Part shown: one piece after another, positions 37,990 through 47,127 of the stretch | Layout: every line of letters begins with the position of its first letter | How positions within the stretch are numbered: position 1 is the first letter of the stretch | Source of the DNA: an uncultured Dehalococcoidia bacterium | Lineage (GTDB): Bacteria > Chloroflexota > Dehalococcoidia > Lucifugimonadales > JADFKI01 | DNA: 64,000 nt | Reading direction: 5' to 3' | Assembly: GCA_958295865.1 (NCBI GenBank) | Contig: CATQHF010000001.1 | Span: 124,001-188,000, forward strand | Translations under genes and position numbers: made by a program | The notes under the pieces: generated by a model | Seen by the model: only the letters and a program-made list of their open reading frames with translations | What the model was told of the DNA's origin: nothing | Databases searched by the model: none

Positions 37990-38443
37990 CTCTGCAATTC
38001 CTGTGATTGTCCTGAAAATCCGACGGCCGCCAAGAAGCGCGCGCCAAAGGGCGACGCCCTAGGCGCGGCGGCAAGCCACGCAGGGAATTGAAAGGGAGAG
38101 AACTGAGATGCGAAGCGAGCGGTCAAGCGACGCGCTTCGCGGCAGAGGCAGTTGGAGATGAGAAGAGCGAAATCCGCAACGCCAAATAGGATGGCGCTCG
38201 GATACCGGCTTAGCGCACGGTATAGAACATCAGTACGGGGGGGGGTATTTCGTATTAATCACGGGATGATATTAGCACATAGAAAATCGTTGTCAACAAC
38301 ATGAGAAAATTGCATTAGTCCCTTCCCCCTTTGGGGGAAGGTTAGGATGGGGGTGAAAATGCTTGCCCATCGACGGCTAAACTGTACTAATGCAATTTTC
38401 TCACAACATGAATGAAAATCTTTCGCCACCTTCGCTATCGAGT
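37990..38443. other. Spacer with G-tract and MITE
   Basis: 454 bases without a gene. It holds a run of nine G at 38237-38245 about 250 bases upstream of the lipoprotein operon, and a complete 102-bp MITE at 38302-38403. Nothing else recognisable. Confidence 0.55.
38302..38403. mobile_element. 102-bp MITE, family A (complete)
   Basis: Perfect 18-base terminal inverted repeats TGAGAAAATTGCATTAGT / ACTAATGCAATTTTCTCA, an internal CCTTCCCCC-TTTG-GGGGAAGG hairpin and a conserved CATCGACGGCTAAAC segment. CAACA on both sides may be a 5-bp target duplication. Best-preserved member of a family with at least seven copies in the window. Confidence 0.85.
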
Positions 38444-38659
38444 TCATCCGCGCTGCGCCGCCCGCGCCTTCAGCGAGTCCAGCAGCTCCCTCGACGCGAG
38501 CGCAATCTCATCCACCGCCGCGCTGAACGCCCGCTCATTGACGCGGGACGGCTTGCGATAGCCGCTGATTTTACGCACGAACTGAAGCGCGGCGGCGCGT
38601 ATCTCTTCGTCAGTGGCGGGGCCGTCCTGCCGCCTCAGCGTCTTGATGCTTCTGCACAT
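38444..38659 (-). CDS. DUF2277 family protein
   Basis: 71 residues beginning MCRSIKTLRRQDGPATDEEI with AALQFVRKISGYRKPSRVNE, the hallmark of DUF2277. Normal length. AGGAG lies before the ATG. Function unknown. Confidence 0.9.
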   Translation of the reverse strand: MCRSIKTLRRQDGPATDEEIRAAALQFVRKISGYRKPSRVNERAFSAAVDEIALASRELLDSLKARAAQRG

Positions 38660-38675
38660 CGGCGGTCTCCTATGC

Positions 38676-38990
38676 TCAGTTAATCTTCTTGTAGATTGAG
38701 CGCGTCAGATTGCGGTAGTTAGGGCGAATCATGGACACCCAATCCCCTTCCTTGTCCGCCCATTCCCGCCACTCCGCGCTTTCCGGTATGTCGGGCGAGT
38801 CTATATGATACACGGCGGCATATCTCGCCATACCCTCATCCGACGATGTCTCCAGCTTATACCTATCGCACCCATGCACGCCGGAGACATGGAGCAAGTT
38901 CGGCACATGCTCATTGTCGTACAGGCGATTGAACTCATCCTCCATCTCGTCGGGAATATCCATCTGCACAACCAGAATATAGCCTGCCAT
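38676..38990 (-). CDS. Dimeric alpha-beta barrel (EthD-like) protein
   Basis: 104 residues from ATG 38990, preceded by GGAGGCGG (frame open to 39062). Pattern GYILVVQMDIPDEMEDEFNR, LYDNEHVPNLLHVSGV and YAAVYHIDSPDIPESAEWRE fits small ferredoxin-like stress or degradation proteins. Substrate unknown. Immediately upstream of DUF2277 on the same strand. Confidence 0.65.
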   Translation of the reverse strand: MAGYILVVQMDIPDEMEDEFNRLYDNEHVPNLLHVSGVHGCDRYKLETSSDEGMARYAAVYHIDSPDIPESAEWREWADKEGDWVSMIRPNYRNLTRSIYKKIN

Positions 38991-39109
38991 CGTTCCGCCT
39001 CCTACAAATAAGCGTCCGCTCGTCCATTGCGCTCCAAGCGAAATAGTAACACAGACGCCCACCCCTCTGTCATTCCAAGCGCCTGCCCCTTATCATTCCG
39101 AGCGCCCCT

Positions 39110-39322
39110 CCCCTGTCATTCCGAACGCAGTGAGGAATCAAAAATCCCAATCCGCCGCACATCTAGCCTCCAGCAACCGTCCTCAAACATCGGTTGCCAT
39201 CAGTCTGCGAAATCGCGCACCCCCAACCCTAAACACAACCCAATTCTTAATTCTTAATTTCTAATTCTTAATTCCTCTTAGGCTATCTCAAAGCGCTGGA
39301 TTCCTGCTTTCGCAGGAATGAA
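39110..39322. repeat. Composite repeat
   Basis: ATTCCGAACGCAGTGAGGAA followed by a conserved phrase ending in AACACAACCCAATTCTTAAT, then the palindrome ATTCCTGCTTTCGCAGGAAT. The same composite recurs near 51027, 51610 and 52925. Reading frames across it (HSERSEESK-type) are artefacts. Confidence 0.75.
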
Positions 39323-39437
39323 CGGACAATCTCGACCACCTGAACAGAAACCGCCGCCGCCCTACCATCCCCACTATCAATTTCACTTCACCGCAAGTAT
39401 AATCCGCCTTATATTGAATATGCTGGAGGTGATTCGT

Positions 39438-40370
39438 ATGGTTGCGACAGAGCGGAGCGTACCCACCAAAGACGAGGTGCTTGCCTATCTGAGTGAGCGG
39501 CGCAACTGGGGGCGCTGGGGCGATAAAGGTTCGGCCGGCGCTATGAACCTCATCGACGAGCGCAAGCGGCTGCAAGCGGTCGGGCTGGTGGAAAAGGGGC
39601 GCAATGTGTCGCTCAGCAGGCCGTTCCCGGTCACGCCCACCGCCGAGAACCCGCGCCCCGCGCAGCACTACATGCAGGTCTGGGACAGGCCCGGCAATTC
39701 GGGCGCGGCGGTGGACTACTACGGGCTGATATATCACGGCACATCCACCACGCACATAGACGCGCTCTGCCATGTCTGGGACGAAAACGGCATGTGGGAC
39801 GGACGCAAGCCCTCCGAAACGCTCACATTCGAGGGCGCGAACTACGGCACCGTGGACGCATGGAGCGAGGGCATCCTAACGCGCGGCGTACTGCTGGATG
39901 TGCCCAAGCATCGCGGCAAGCCGTATGTCACGGTCGAAGAGCCGGTGCACGGCTGGGAACTCGAAGACATCGTGAAGGCGCAGGGCGTAGCGCTGGAGCC
40001 GGGCGACGCCGTGATGGTGTACAGCGGGCGCGAGGCGTTCTCCGCAGAGAACGATGGCATCTGGGCAAACTCCGTCTCCGGCGAGCCGCGCCCCGGACTG
40101 CATGCCTCATGCCTCCCATTCGTGCGCGACAACGACATCTCCATCCTCGGCTGGGACATGATGGACGCCTCGCCAAACGAATACGACATCGGCTGGAGCG
40201 TTCACGGCGTCATCTTCGCCTACGGCGTCGCGCTGCTGGACAACGCCCTGCTAGAGCCGCTCGCCGACGCCTGCGCCGAAGAAGGACGCTACGAATTCAT
40301 GCTGACCATCAACCCGCTAAACGTCATCGGCGGCACAGGCTCCCCCGTCAACCCCATAGCCGTGTTCTAA
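39438..40370 (+). CDS. Cyclase family protein (kynurenine formamidase-like)
   Basis: 310 residues from ATG 39438 with GGAGGTG before it (frame open to 39318). The metal-binding motif HGTSTTHIDALCH lies near residues 100-112, with a later GWDMMDASPNEYD segment. The family hydrolyses amides or lactones; the substrate here is unknown. Confidence 0.85.
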   Translation: MVATERSVPTKDEVLAYLSERRNWGRWGDKGSAGAMNLIDERKRLQAVGLVEKGRNVSLSRPFPVTPTAENPRPAQHYMQVWDRPGNSGAAVDYYGLIYHGTSTTHIDALCHVWDENGMWDGRKPSETLTFEGANYGTVDAWSEGILTRGVLLDVPKHRGKPYVTVEEPVHGWELEDIVKAQGVALEPGDAVMVYSGREAFSAENDGIWANSVSGEPRPGLHASCLPFVRDNDISILGWDMMDASPNEYDIGWSVHGVIFAYGVALLDNALLEPLADACAEEGRYEFMLTINPLNVIGGTGSPVNPIAVF

Positions 40371-40379
40371 CACATAATC

Positions 40380-40550
40380 CCCTCCCCCAATCAGGAAGGA
40401 TTAGCAACATAGTTCCCTCCCCTATGAGGGAGGATTAGCAACATAGTCCCCTCCCCTATGAGGGAGGATTAGCAACATAGTCCCCTCCCCTATGAGGGAG
40501 GATTAGCAACATAGTCTCCTCCCCCTATGGGGGAGGATTAAGGTGGGGGC
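40380..40550. repeat. Tandem 34-35 bp repeats
   Basis: Four to five copies of GGATTAGCAACATAGTCCCC plus CTCCCCTATGAGGGAG, each containing a small hairpin. The array runs into the leader of the first DUF559 gene. Units are contiguous, without spacers, so it is not a CRISPR. Confidence 0.85.
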
Positions 40551-40580
40551 AAGCATGGAGAGCACACAAGGAAGCGCATC

Positions 40581-40916
40581 ATGAACTTAAGAGCGCGCGC
40601 GCGAGAACTACGCAACAATCCAACGGACGCGGAGCGCGCATTGTGGCAGCAGATTCGACGACAACAGATAGGAGGTTACAAATTTCGTCGTCAGCATCCT
40701 CTGGGCAACTACATTGTGGATTTCTTTTGCTTTGAGAAAGGGCTAATCATCGAATTGGACGGCGGACAACACCAAGAGCGGATTGCCTATGACAACATAC
40801 GAACCGAATGGTTGGCATCTCAGGGGTTTCGTGTATTGAGGTTCTGGAACAACCAAGTATTGGAAGAGATCGAAGCGGTTAAGCAAGTCATACACGAAGC
40901 GTTGATGTCAAAGTAG
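40581..40916 (+). CDS. DUF559 endonuclease-like protein, copy 1
   Basis: 111 residues. VSR-like fold pattern: NPTDAERALWQQIR, KFRRQHPLGNYIVDFFC, LIIELDGGQHQ, then FRVLRFWNNQVL, with the D...ELDGGQH active site. Function uncertain. Sits in a repeat unit duplicated 589 bases downstream. Confidence 0.85.
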   Translation: MNLRARARELRNNPTDAERALWQQIRRQQIGGYKFRRQHPLGNYIVDFFCFEKGLIIELDGGQHQERIAYDNIRTEWLASQGFRVLRFWNNQVLEEIEAVKQVIHEALMSK

Positions 40917-41169
40917 GGCTTGCACACCACAAGCCTATTCTTCGTTGGTGACGCTTCTCCACCATCCCATCTATTCTCGGTCAGTAACCGACCTTACGCA
41001 ATTAGAGAAAACCCGTAGTTGAGCAAGCCCGCGATACAGTCCCCCTTGAGGGAAGGATTAGCAATATAGCCTCCACACCCTATCGGGAAGGATTAGCAAC
41101 ATAGTCCCTCCCCCTATGGGGGAGGATTAAGGTGGGGGCAAGCATGGAGAGCACACAAGGAAGCGCATC
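40917..41169. repeat. Inter-unit segment of the DUF559 duplication
   Basis: Conserved tail behind the DUF559 gene (CCATCTATTCTCGGTCAGTA and onward), then the GGATTAGCAA phrases and CCTCCCCCTATGGGGGAGG leader. Repeated at 41506-41756. An inverted remnant of the tail without a gene lies at about 43868-43996. Confidence 0.8.
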
Positions 41170-41505
41170 ATGAACTTAAGAGAGCGCGCGCGAGAACTAC
41201 GCAACAATCCAACGGACGCGGAGCGCGCATTGTGGCAGCAGCTTCGACGACGACAGATAGGAGGTTACAAATTTCGTCGTCAGCATCCTCTGGGCAACTA
41301 CATTGTGGATTTCTTTTGCGTTGAGAAAGGGCTAATCATCGAATTGGACGGCGGCCAACACCAAGAGCGGATTGCCTATGACAACATTCGAACCGAATGG
41401 TTGGCATCTCAGGGGTTTCGTGTATTGAGGTTCTGGAACAATCAAGTGTTGGAAGAGATCGAGGCGGTTAAGCAAGTCATACACGAAGCGTTGATGTCAA
41501 AGTAG
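41170..41505 (+). CDS. DUF559 endonuclease-like protein, copy 2
   Basis: 111 residues, four residues different from copy 1 (for example FFCVEKG instead of FFCFEKG). Same leader and tail sequences, so a 589-bp tandem duplication including the gene. Confidence 0.85.
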   Translation: MNLRERARELRNNPTDAERALWQQLRRRQIGGYKFRRQHPLGNYIVDFFCVEKGLIIELDGGQHQERIAYDNIRTEWLASQGFRVLRFWNNQVLEEIEAVKQVIHEALMSK

Positions 41506-41756
41506 GGCTTGCATACAATAAGCCTATTCTTCTTTGGCGACGCTTCTCCACCATCCCATCTATTCTCGGTCAGTAACCGACCTTACGCAGTTAAAGAAAA
41601 CCCGTAGTTGAGCAAGCCCGCGATACAGTCCCCCTTGAGGGAAGGATTAGCAATATAGCCTCCACACCCTATCGGGAAGGATTAGCAACATAGTCTCCTC
41701 CCCCTATGGGGGAGGATTAAGGTGGGGGCGTGGCGCGCGCGCAAGGAGATGCGATT

Positions 41757-42353
41757 ATGGTCAATGAACAATCCTACCCGCTAGAAGTGCGCGGCAAGTT
41801 GTCGCCTGAGCTGAGCCGCTGGCTGTGGCTGGTCAAGTGGATCCTTGCGATACCCCACTTCATCATCCTCACGGCGCTGTCCACCGTCGCCTTCATACTC
41901 GCAATCATCGCCTTCTTCGCAATCCTGTTCACCGCGCGCTATCCGAGGGGCATCTTCAACTTCAACGTCGGCGTAATGCGCTGGTGGTGGCGCGTATCGT
42001 TCTACGCCGGCGTACTAGGCACAGACCGCTACCCGCCCTTCAGCCTCGCGCCCAACGACGACTACCCCGCAGACCTGTATGTCGAATACCCGGAGCGCCT
42101 CTCCCGCATCAAGGCGCTGTTCAAGTGGTGGCTGCTGGCAATCCCCCACTACATCATCGTATCCTTCTTCGACAGCATCGGGTTCATGGCAGCCCTCATC
42201 GCCGGCATCATCCTGCTATTCACCGCACGCTACCGCGACGACCTGTTCGGCGTCCAAATGGCTCTCAACCGCTGGAGGTGGCGCGTATCAGGCTACGCCG
42301 GCCTGCTCTACGACAACTACCCGCCCTTCGAGTTCGACACCTCATCCCGCTAA
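41757..42353 (+). CDS. DUF4389 membrane protein
   Basis: 198 residues from ATG 41757 with AAGGAG before it. Two similar halves, each with a membrane hairpin followed by RW(W/R)WRV and a YPPF motif: SRWLWLVKWILAIPHF, then WRVSFYAGVLGTDRYPPFSL. Function unknown. Related to the 42866 gene. Confidence 0.85.
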   Translation: MVNEQSYPLEVRGKLSPELSRWLWLVKWILAIPHFIILTALSTVAFILAIIAFFAILFTARYPRGIFNFNVGVMRWWWRVSFYAGVLGTDRYPPFSLAPNDDYPADLYVEYPERLSRIKALFKWWLLAIPHYIIVSFFDSIGFMAALIAGIILLFTARYRDDLFGVQMALNRWRWRVSGYAGLLYDNYPPFEFDTSSR

Positions 42354-42865
42354 ACCATGCGGACATTTCGAGCAATTTTCACTGCCATTCGGAGAGCATG
42401 CCCTTGTCATTCCGAACGCCCGCCCCTTCCTCTGTCATTCCGAACACAGCGCAGCGCAGTGAGGAATCAAAAATCCCCGCCACCAACACGCCCAATATAA
42501 CAAAGGATTTCAGCCCCCTAACTCCGTTCAAAGCGACAACTGAAAGGTTCGGCGCAACAATTAAAAACCCCAAGCAGCGAAAGGCAAAATACGACTTCCC
42601 TCTATATCTTCCCACATCCCGAACGCCCCTTCCTCTGTCATTCCGCGCGCCCGCCCCTTCCTCTGTCATTCCGAACGCAGCGCAGCGCAGTGAGGAATCA
42701 AAAATCCCCGCCACCAACACGCCCAATATAACAAAGGATTTCAGCCCCCTAACTCCGTTCAAGGCGACAACTGAAAGGTTCGGCGCAACAATCGAAAAAC
42801 CCCAAGCAGCGAAAGGCAAAACACGACGTCCCTCCATCACCCCCCATCGCCAATAGGAGGCTGCC
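42354..42865. repeat. Spacer with a 231-bp direct repeat
   Basis: 512 bases without a gene. A segment starting at CTCTGTCATTCCGAACACAG (near 42429) is repeated from about 42660, nearly identical through the ACTGAAAGGTTCGGCGCAAC and CCAAGCAGCGAAAGGCAAA phrases. Includes the ATTCCGAACGCAG..GAGGAATC family. Confidence 0.8.
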
Positions 42866-43627
42866 ATGACCGAAAACAACGACGCTCAAGCATACCCACT
42901 GGAAATCCGCGGCGACCTGTCCCCTGAGCTGAGCCGCTGGCTGTGGCTGGTCAAGTGGATCCTTGCCATACCCCACTTCATCGTCCTAGCCGCGCTGACG
43001 GTTGTCGCCTTCATACTCGTGATAATCGCCTTCTTCGCAATCCTGTTCACCACGCGCTATCCGAGGGGCATCTTCAACTTCAACGTCGGCGTGCTGCGCT
43101 GGTGGTGGCGCGTATCGTTCTACGCGATAGGCCCGCTCGGCACCGACCGCTACCCGCCCTTCAGCCTCGCGTCCGACGACGACTATCCCGCCGACCTGTA
43201 TGTGGAATACCCGGAGCGCCTCTCCCGCCTCAAGGTCATCTTCAAGTCGTGGCTGCTCGCAATCCCCCACTACATCGTCATCATGTTCTTTATGGGCGCG
43301 GGAAACCTGATGAGCAACGGCATACGCCAGCTGACCATCGGCTTCGGAACACTCAGCTGGGGCGAAGAAATGGCTGACCCCGGCGCCGTACTACTTGGAA
43401 TGGGAATCATAGAGACCGGCGCGGAGACGCTGATATTCAGCATACCCATCGCCCTGGGATTGACGGGAGTACTCGCGCTGATTGCGGTGATAACGCTCCT
43501 CTTCCGAGGGTTCTACCCCGCCGACATATTCGACATTCAGATGGGCATGCACCGCTGGACGAGCCGCGTAATAGGCTATGCAGCTCTGCTGTACGACGAC
43601 TACCCGCCATTCCGCTTCAAGCCATAG
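42866..43627 (+). CDS. DUF4389 membrane protein, longer paralogue
   Basis: 253 residues, AGGAGG before the ATG. Same N-terminal half as the 41757 gene (SPELSRWLWLVKWILAIPHF), but the second half carries an insertion of about 45 residues (LMSNGIRQLTIGFGTLSWGE). Function unknown. Confidence 0.85.
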   Translation: MTENNDAQAYPLEIRGDLSPELSRWLWLVKWILAIPHFIVLAALTVVAFILVIIAFFAILFTTRYPRGIFNFNVGVLRWWWRVSFYAIGPLGTDRYPPFSLASDDDYPADLYVEYPERLSRLKVIFKSWLLAIPHYIVIMFFMGAGNLMSNGIRQLTIGFGTLSWGEEMADPGAVLLGMGIIETGAETLIFSIPIALGLTGVLALIAVITLLFRGFYPADIFDIQMGMHRWTSRVIGYAALLYDDYPPFRFKP

Positions 43628-44211
43628 CGCGGACCAACAACGGGGCAAAGCTCTTTCAACTATCACCCCGAGCCTTTCAAATGTCATCCCAAGTTCTTTC
43701 AGTCACCCCGAACCCTTCAATTGTCACCCCGAACGGAGTGAGGGGTCTAAAATCCTTGCCATAGCACAAGTGTCGCTGGCAGGAACTTTAGCTTCCTCAC
43801 TCCGTCCCGTTGCACAATGAACAGGCTTGGAAGATTTAGTCCCTTCCCCCAATGGGTAAGGTCAGGATGGGGGACAGTCTTACTGTATCGCAGGCTTGCT
43901 CAACTATGGGCTTCCTCTAACTGCGTAAGGTCAGTTACTGACCAAGAATAGATGGGATGATGGAAAAGCGTCACCAACGAAGAATAGGCTTATCGGAATG
44001 ACAACGAAAACGATGCCCTGACAATTGAAAGACCCTGCAACGAGGATTGAGAAACTTCCACAAGCCTTTGCCGAACGCTCATCCGTCATTCCCGCGAAAG
44101 CGGGAATCCAGAAACTGGCGACACTCCGCCATTGCAATTCCACTAACGCAAGTTTCTTGAGGACTAACATGAATGGACAGGACTTGCCGACAGGGGCTAT
44201 CCTTTACACCC
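43628..44211. repeat. Repeat-rich spacer
   Basis: 584 bases without a gene: CCCCGAACGGAGTGAGGGG-type element near 43726, part of MITE family A near 43838, the inverted DUF559-unit tail at 43868-43996, and the palindrome ATTCCCGCGAAAGCGGGAAT at 44089. Confidence 0.7.
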
Positions 44212-45141
44212 ATGTCATTTGAGATTACGCCCACCGCGCCCTACGACTTCGACCTCACCGTAGGCAGCATGACCTACTTTCAAAGCCGTCACGCCGCCGA
44301 TGTATTCGAGGACGGCGTACTGCGGCGCGTACTGCCGCTGGACGGCAAGCTTGCGCTCATATCCGTGCGCTCGGTGGGCAGCGTGGACGCGCCGCGCTTG
44401 GCGGTCGACGCAAGCGGCGAATGCCTGACCGCATCCGACACCGACGAGGCGCGGCGGCTCGTGCGCCGCATGCTCGCCACCGACGACGACATCGCCGCAT
44501 TCTACGCCATGGCGCGCGCCGATAAGCATCTCGCGCCGCTCATCGGCAACATGTACGGCTTGCGACTAACCCGCGCTCCGACGGCGTATGAGGCGCTCAC
44601 GCTGGCAATCTTGGGACAGCAGATAAGCACTCATGTCGCGCGCATGCTGCGAAACCTGCTCATCGAGACCTACGGCGACCGCATCACGGCAAGCGGCGAA
44701 ACCCTGTACGCATTCCCGAACCCGCAGACCATCGCCGAAGCGGGCGTCGAGGGGCTGCGAGCCATCAAGTTCAGCGGGCGCAAGGCAGAATACATCACCG
44801 GCATATCCGAGCAGATCGCATCCGGCAAGCTGTCGCTGGAAGCCATGCACGACCTATCGGACGGCGAGATCGTCCGCAGCCTAATGGCTCTGCGCGGCGT
44901 GGGCGCGTGGACGGCGCACTGGATGCTCATACGCGCCTTCGGACGCTCCGACGGCTTCCCGCACGGCGACCTCGCGCTCCAGCGCATGATGGGCGTTCTA
45001 GTCGGCGACGGCGCGCTAATGCCGCCTGACGAAGCGCTCGCCTACTCCGAACGCTGGTCCCCTTGGCGCAGCTGGGTAACAACCTACCTATTCGGCGCGG
45101 GACGCACCGGCCGCTTTGCCGAGATTGCCAAAGGCAAGTAA
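44212..45141 (+). CDS. DNA-3-methyladenine glycosylase II (AlkA-like)
   Basis: 309 residues from ATG 44212. N-terminal AlkA-type domain, then the HhH-GPD domain with LAILGQQISTHVARML, hairpin MALRGVGAWTAHWMLIRAFG and the catalytic Asp in GFPHGDLALQ. Removes alkylated bases from DNA. Frame opens at 44173 but the ATG fits the family start. Confidence 0.88.
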   Translation: MSFEITPTAPYDFDLTVGSMTYFQSRHAADVFEDGVLRRVLPLDGKLALISVRSVGSVDAPRLAVDASGECLTASDTDEARRLVRRMLATDDDIAAFYAMARADKHLAPLIGNMYGLRLTRAPTAYEALTLAILGQQISTHVARMLRNLLIETYGDRITASGETLYAFPNPQTIAEAGVEGLRAIKFSGRKAEYITGISEQIASGKLSLEAMHDLSDGEIVRSLMALRGVGAWTAHWMLIRAFGRSDGFPHGDLALQRMMGVLVGDGALMPPDEALAYSERWSPWRSWVTTYLFGAGRTGRFAEIAKGK

Positions 45142-45165
45142 AATAGTCGCAAAAGCCATCTCAAC

Positions 45166-45246
45166 AGGACTTACGCATTTAAATATGAATTCTACCTGAG
45201 ATCGCCCCGTTTCAAGTACGAAATCGCGCTCAACCGCGTAAGTCCT
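45166..45246. mobile_element. 81-bp MITE-like element, AGGACTTACGCA family
   Basis: Ends AGGACTTACGCA and GCGTAAGTCCT; inverted orientation relative to the copy at 7297-7378. Confidence 0.75.
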
Positions 45247-45261
45247 ATTCTTAATTGGAGA

Positions 45262-45351
45262 AAGTCCCTTCCCCCTTTGGGGGAAGGTTAGGATGGGGGC
45301 GAAAATGCCCACCCATCAACGGCTAAACCGTACCAATGCAATTTTCTCATT
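45262..45351. mobile_element. MITE family A, 5' end missing
   Basis: Internal hairpin and right terminal repeat (AATGCAATTTTCTCA) are present, but the left end is replaced by TTAATTGGAGAAAGTCCC. The same altered left end is seen at 51184. Confidence 0.7.
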
Positions 45352-45354
45352 TAG

Positions 45355-45424
45355 ATTGCTTTGACAAGCGAGAGAACGGATAAGAGAGAAAATTGCTTTA
45401 ACAAGCAAGAGAACGGATAAGAGA
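45355..45424. repeat. Two tandem 35-bp repeats before the MNT-HEPN gene
   Basis: ATTGCTTTGACAAGCGAGAG-type unit twice in a row (45355 and 45390), each ending GAACGGATAAGAGA, just upstream of the start at 45430. Could be a binding site for an autoregulator. Confidence 0.6.
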
Positions 45425-45429
45425 CGACC

Positions 45430-46254
45430 ATGACGCTTGCAGCCCACAGCAAAGCCGACCCCAAGGCGGTAGCGGTGGCGCGCGCCGTCCATGACGCCCT
45501 GCCCCTCGACTCCATCATCCTGTTCGGCTCACGCGCGCGCGGCGACCACCGCCCCGACTCCGACATCGACCTCATGCTCATTCACGGCGCGCCCATGTCC
45601 AACGACGACTATCGCAAGGCGAGCAAAGCCGCGCACGACGCCATCGAGCGCATCTACGGCAAGCGCCAAATTGCCGTCGACCTGCTGCGTATGCCGAAAA
45701 GCAAGTACAAGCAATGTCGCGGCGGCATCAACCATGTGGCTGCTCAGGCGGCGCGGGACGGAGTTGACATGAATGGCGAGAAGCAAGAATACGAACCCGA
45801 AGACACGCCCGCATACGACTGGCACGACATACAGCAGCGCGTCATCAGCGCCGACAGAAGGCTTGGCGACATCCGAGCGGTCATAACCGGCGGCGGCTCC
45901 CAGGAAGCAGTCGGCTTTCACGCGCAGCAAGCCTTGGAGAACATACTCAAAGCGTGGATTTCCGCCCTCGGCGCTGAATACAGAAACACGCACGAACTCG
46001 ATGAACTGCTTCGCATCGTCAAGACCGTCCCCGATGAGCAGAACACGGACGCAGCCGAAACACTGACTTGGCTGACGGAATACGCGGTAGAATACAGATA
46101 TGAGGGAGCGACCATCGAGATGGACGACCCCGCGCATCTTTACGCACGCATAGAGCGCGTGGTCAATGCCGTCTATGAACGCATCATGCAACTGACAGGC
46201 GTTGACGAGTTGCCGCGCTACGCACCGCCCGGACAGAAGCCGCCCGACGAATAA
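45430..46254 (+). CDS. Fused nucleotidyltransferase-HEPN protein
   Basis: 274 residues. N-terminal MNT nucleotidyltransferase with GSRARGDHRPDSDIDL (GS...DxD, residues about 36-51), C-terminal HEPN domain with FHAQQALENILKAW and a TNTHELDELL-like helix (here NTHELDELL). In two-gene MNT/HEPN systems the MNT enzyme AMPylates and silences the HEPN RNase; here both are in one chain. Confidence 0.85.
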   Translation: MTLAAHSKADPKAVAVARAVHDALPLDSIILFGSRARGDHRPDSDIDLMLIHGAPMSNDDYRKASKAAHDAIERIYGKRQIAVDLLRMPKSKYKQCRGGINHVAAQAARDGVDMNGEKQEYEPEDTPAYDWHDIQQRVISADRRLGDIRAVITGGGSQEAVGFHAQQALENILKAWISALGAEYRNTHELDELLRIVKTVPDEQNTDAAETLTWLTEYAVEYRYEGATIEMDDPAHLYARIERVVNAVYERIMQLTGVDELPRYAPPGQKPPDE

Positions 46255-46278
46255 GTTTCTAACGAGGTGAACGACCAC

Positions 46279-47079
46279 ATGACAGACCAAGCCAAAATCG
46301 AACAAGCAGCCGAATATCAGGCGGCGCGACACCGCGCGCGCAAGCCGCTCGACCTCATGTTGCAGCCTTTCGCGCCAAGCACAATCGCCGAGGCATACGC
46401 CGTTCAGGCCGCATTCGTCAGCAAGCTAGCCGACGCGCGCGGGCAGGCGGCAGGCTACAAGGTCGCCTACACCAGCGCCGTAATGCGCGAGCGCAGCGGC
46501 GTCAGCCAGCCCTGCTACGGGCGCATCCCGTCATCTATGATCCACAACTCCCCCGCGCTCGTGGACAGCGCCGACTATGTTGACATCGGTATCGAGTGCG
46601 AGGTCGCCGTCAAGCTAGGCGCGGAGCTGCCCGCATCCGCCGCGCCCCACACCCGCGACAGCATCGCCGACGCTATCGAGTGGCTCGCGCCCTCATTCGA
46701 GCTCGTGGACAGGCGAGACGCGCCCGCCCCGGACGACGCGCTGCCCGAAATCCGCACAATCGTCACCAACATCAGCAACGGCGGCGCGCTGCTCGGCGAG
46801 CCGGTAGCCGACTGGCGCGGCATAGACCTCGCCGCATCGCGCGGCGTCATGCGTATCAACGACGCCATAGTCGGCGCGGGCGTCGGAGCCGATGTGATGG
46901 GGCATCCGCTTGAACCGCTAGTCTGGCTCGCCAACACGCTCGCCGCCGAAGGCATATCCTTGGAAAAGGGCGCGCTCATACTCACCGGCAGCCTCGCGCC
47001 GCCCGAAATGCTGAGCGCCGGCGACGACGCCACCGCCGAAATCGAAGGTCTCGGCATCGCCCGCCTCACTGTGCGATAA
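46279..47079 (+). CDS. 2-keto-4-pentenoate hydratase/decarboxylase family protein
   Basis: 266 residues from ATG 46279, GAGGTGA seven bases before (GTG 46267 also possible). Fumarylacetoacetate-hydrolase-like fold: GYKVAYTSAVMRERSGVSQP, DIGIECEVAVKLGAELP, NGGALLGEPVADW, LILTGSLAPP. Likely hydrates 2-oxo-4-enoic acids in aromatic ring degradation; no other pathway gene adjoins. Confidence 0.85.
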   Translation: MTDQAKIEQAAEYQAARHRARKPLDLMLQPFAPSTIAEAYAVQAAFVSKLADARGQAAGYKVAYTSAVMRERSGVSQPCYGRIPSSMIHNSPALVDSADYVDIGIECEVAVKLGAELPASAAPHTRDSIADAIEWLAPSFELVDRRDAPAPDDALPEIRTIVTNISNGGALLGEPVADWRGIDLAASRGVMRINDAIVGAGVGADVMGHPLEPLVWLANTLAAEGISLEKGALILTGSLAPPEMLSAGDDATAEIEGLGIARLTVR

Positions 47080-47127
47080 TAGATGAGGCAAGTCGATACA
47101 ACCTAAAACTCCAGGAGAAAAAAGACC

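Noticed and set aside
40380..40550. Regular repeats resembling a CRISPR array
   Set aside because: Units follow each other directly without unique spacers, and no cas genes are near.
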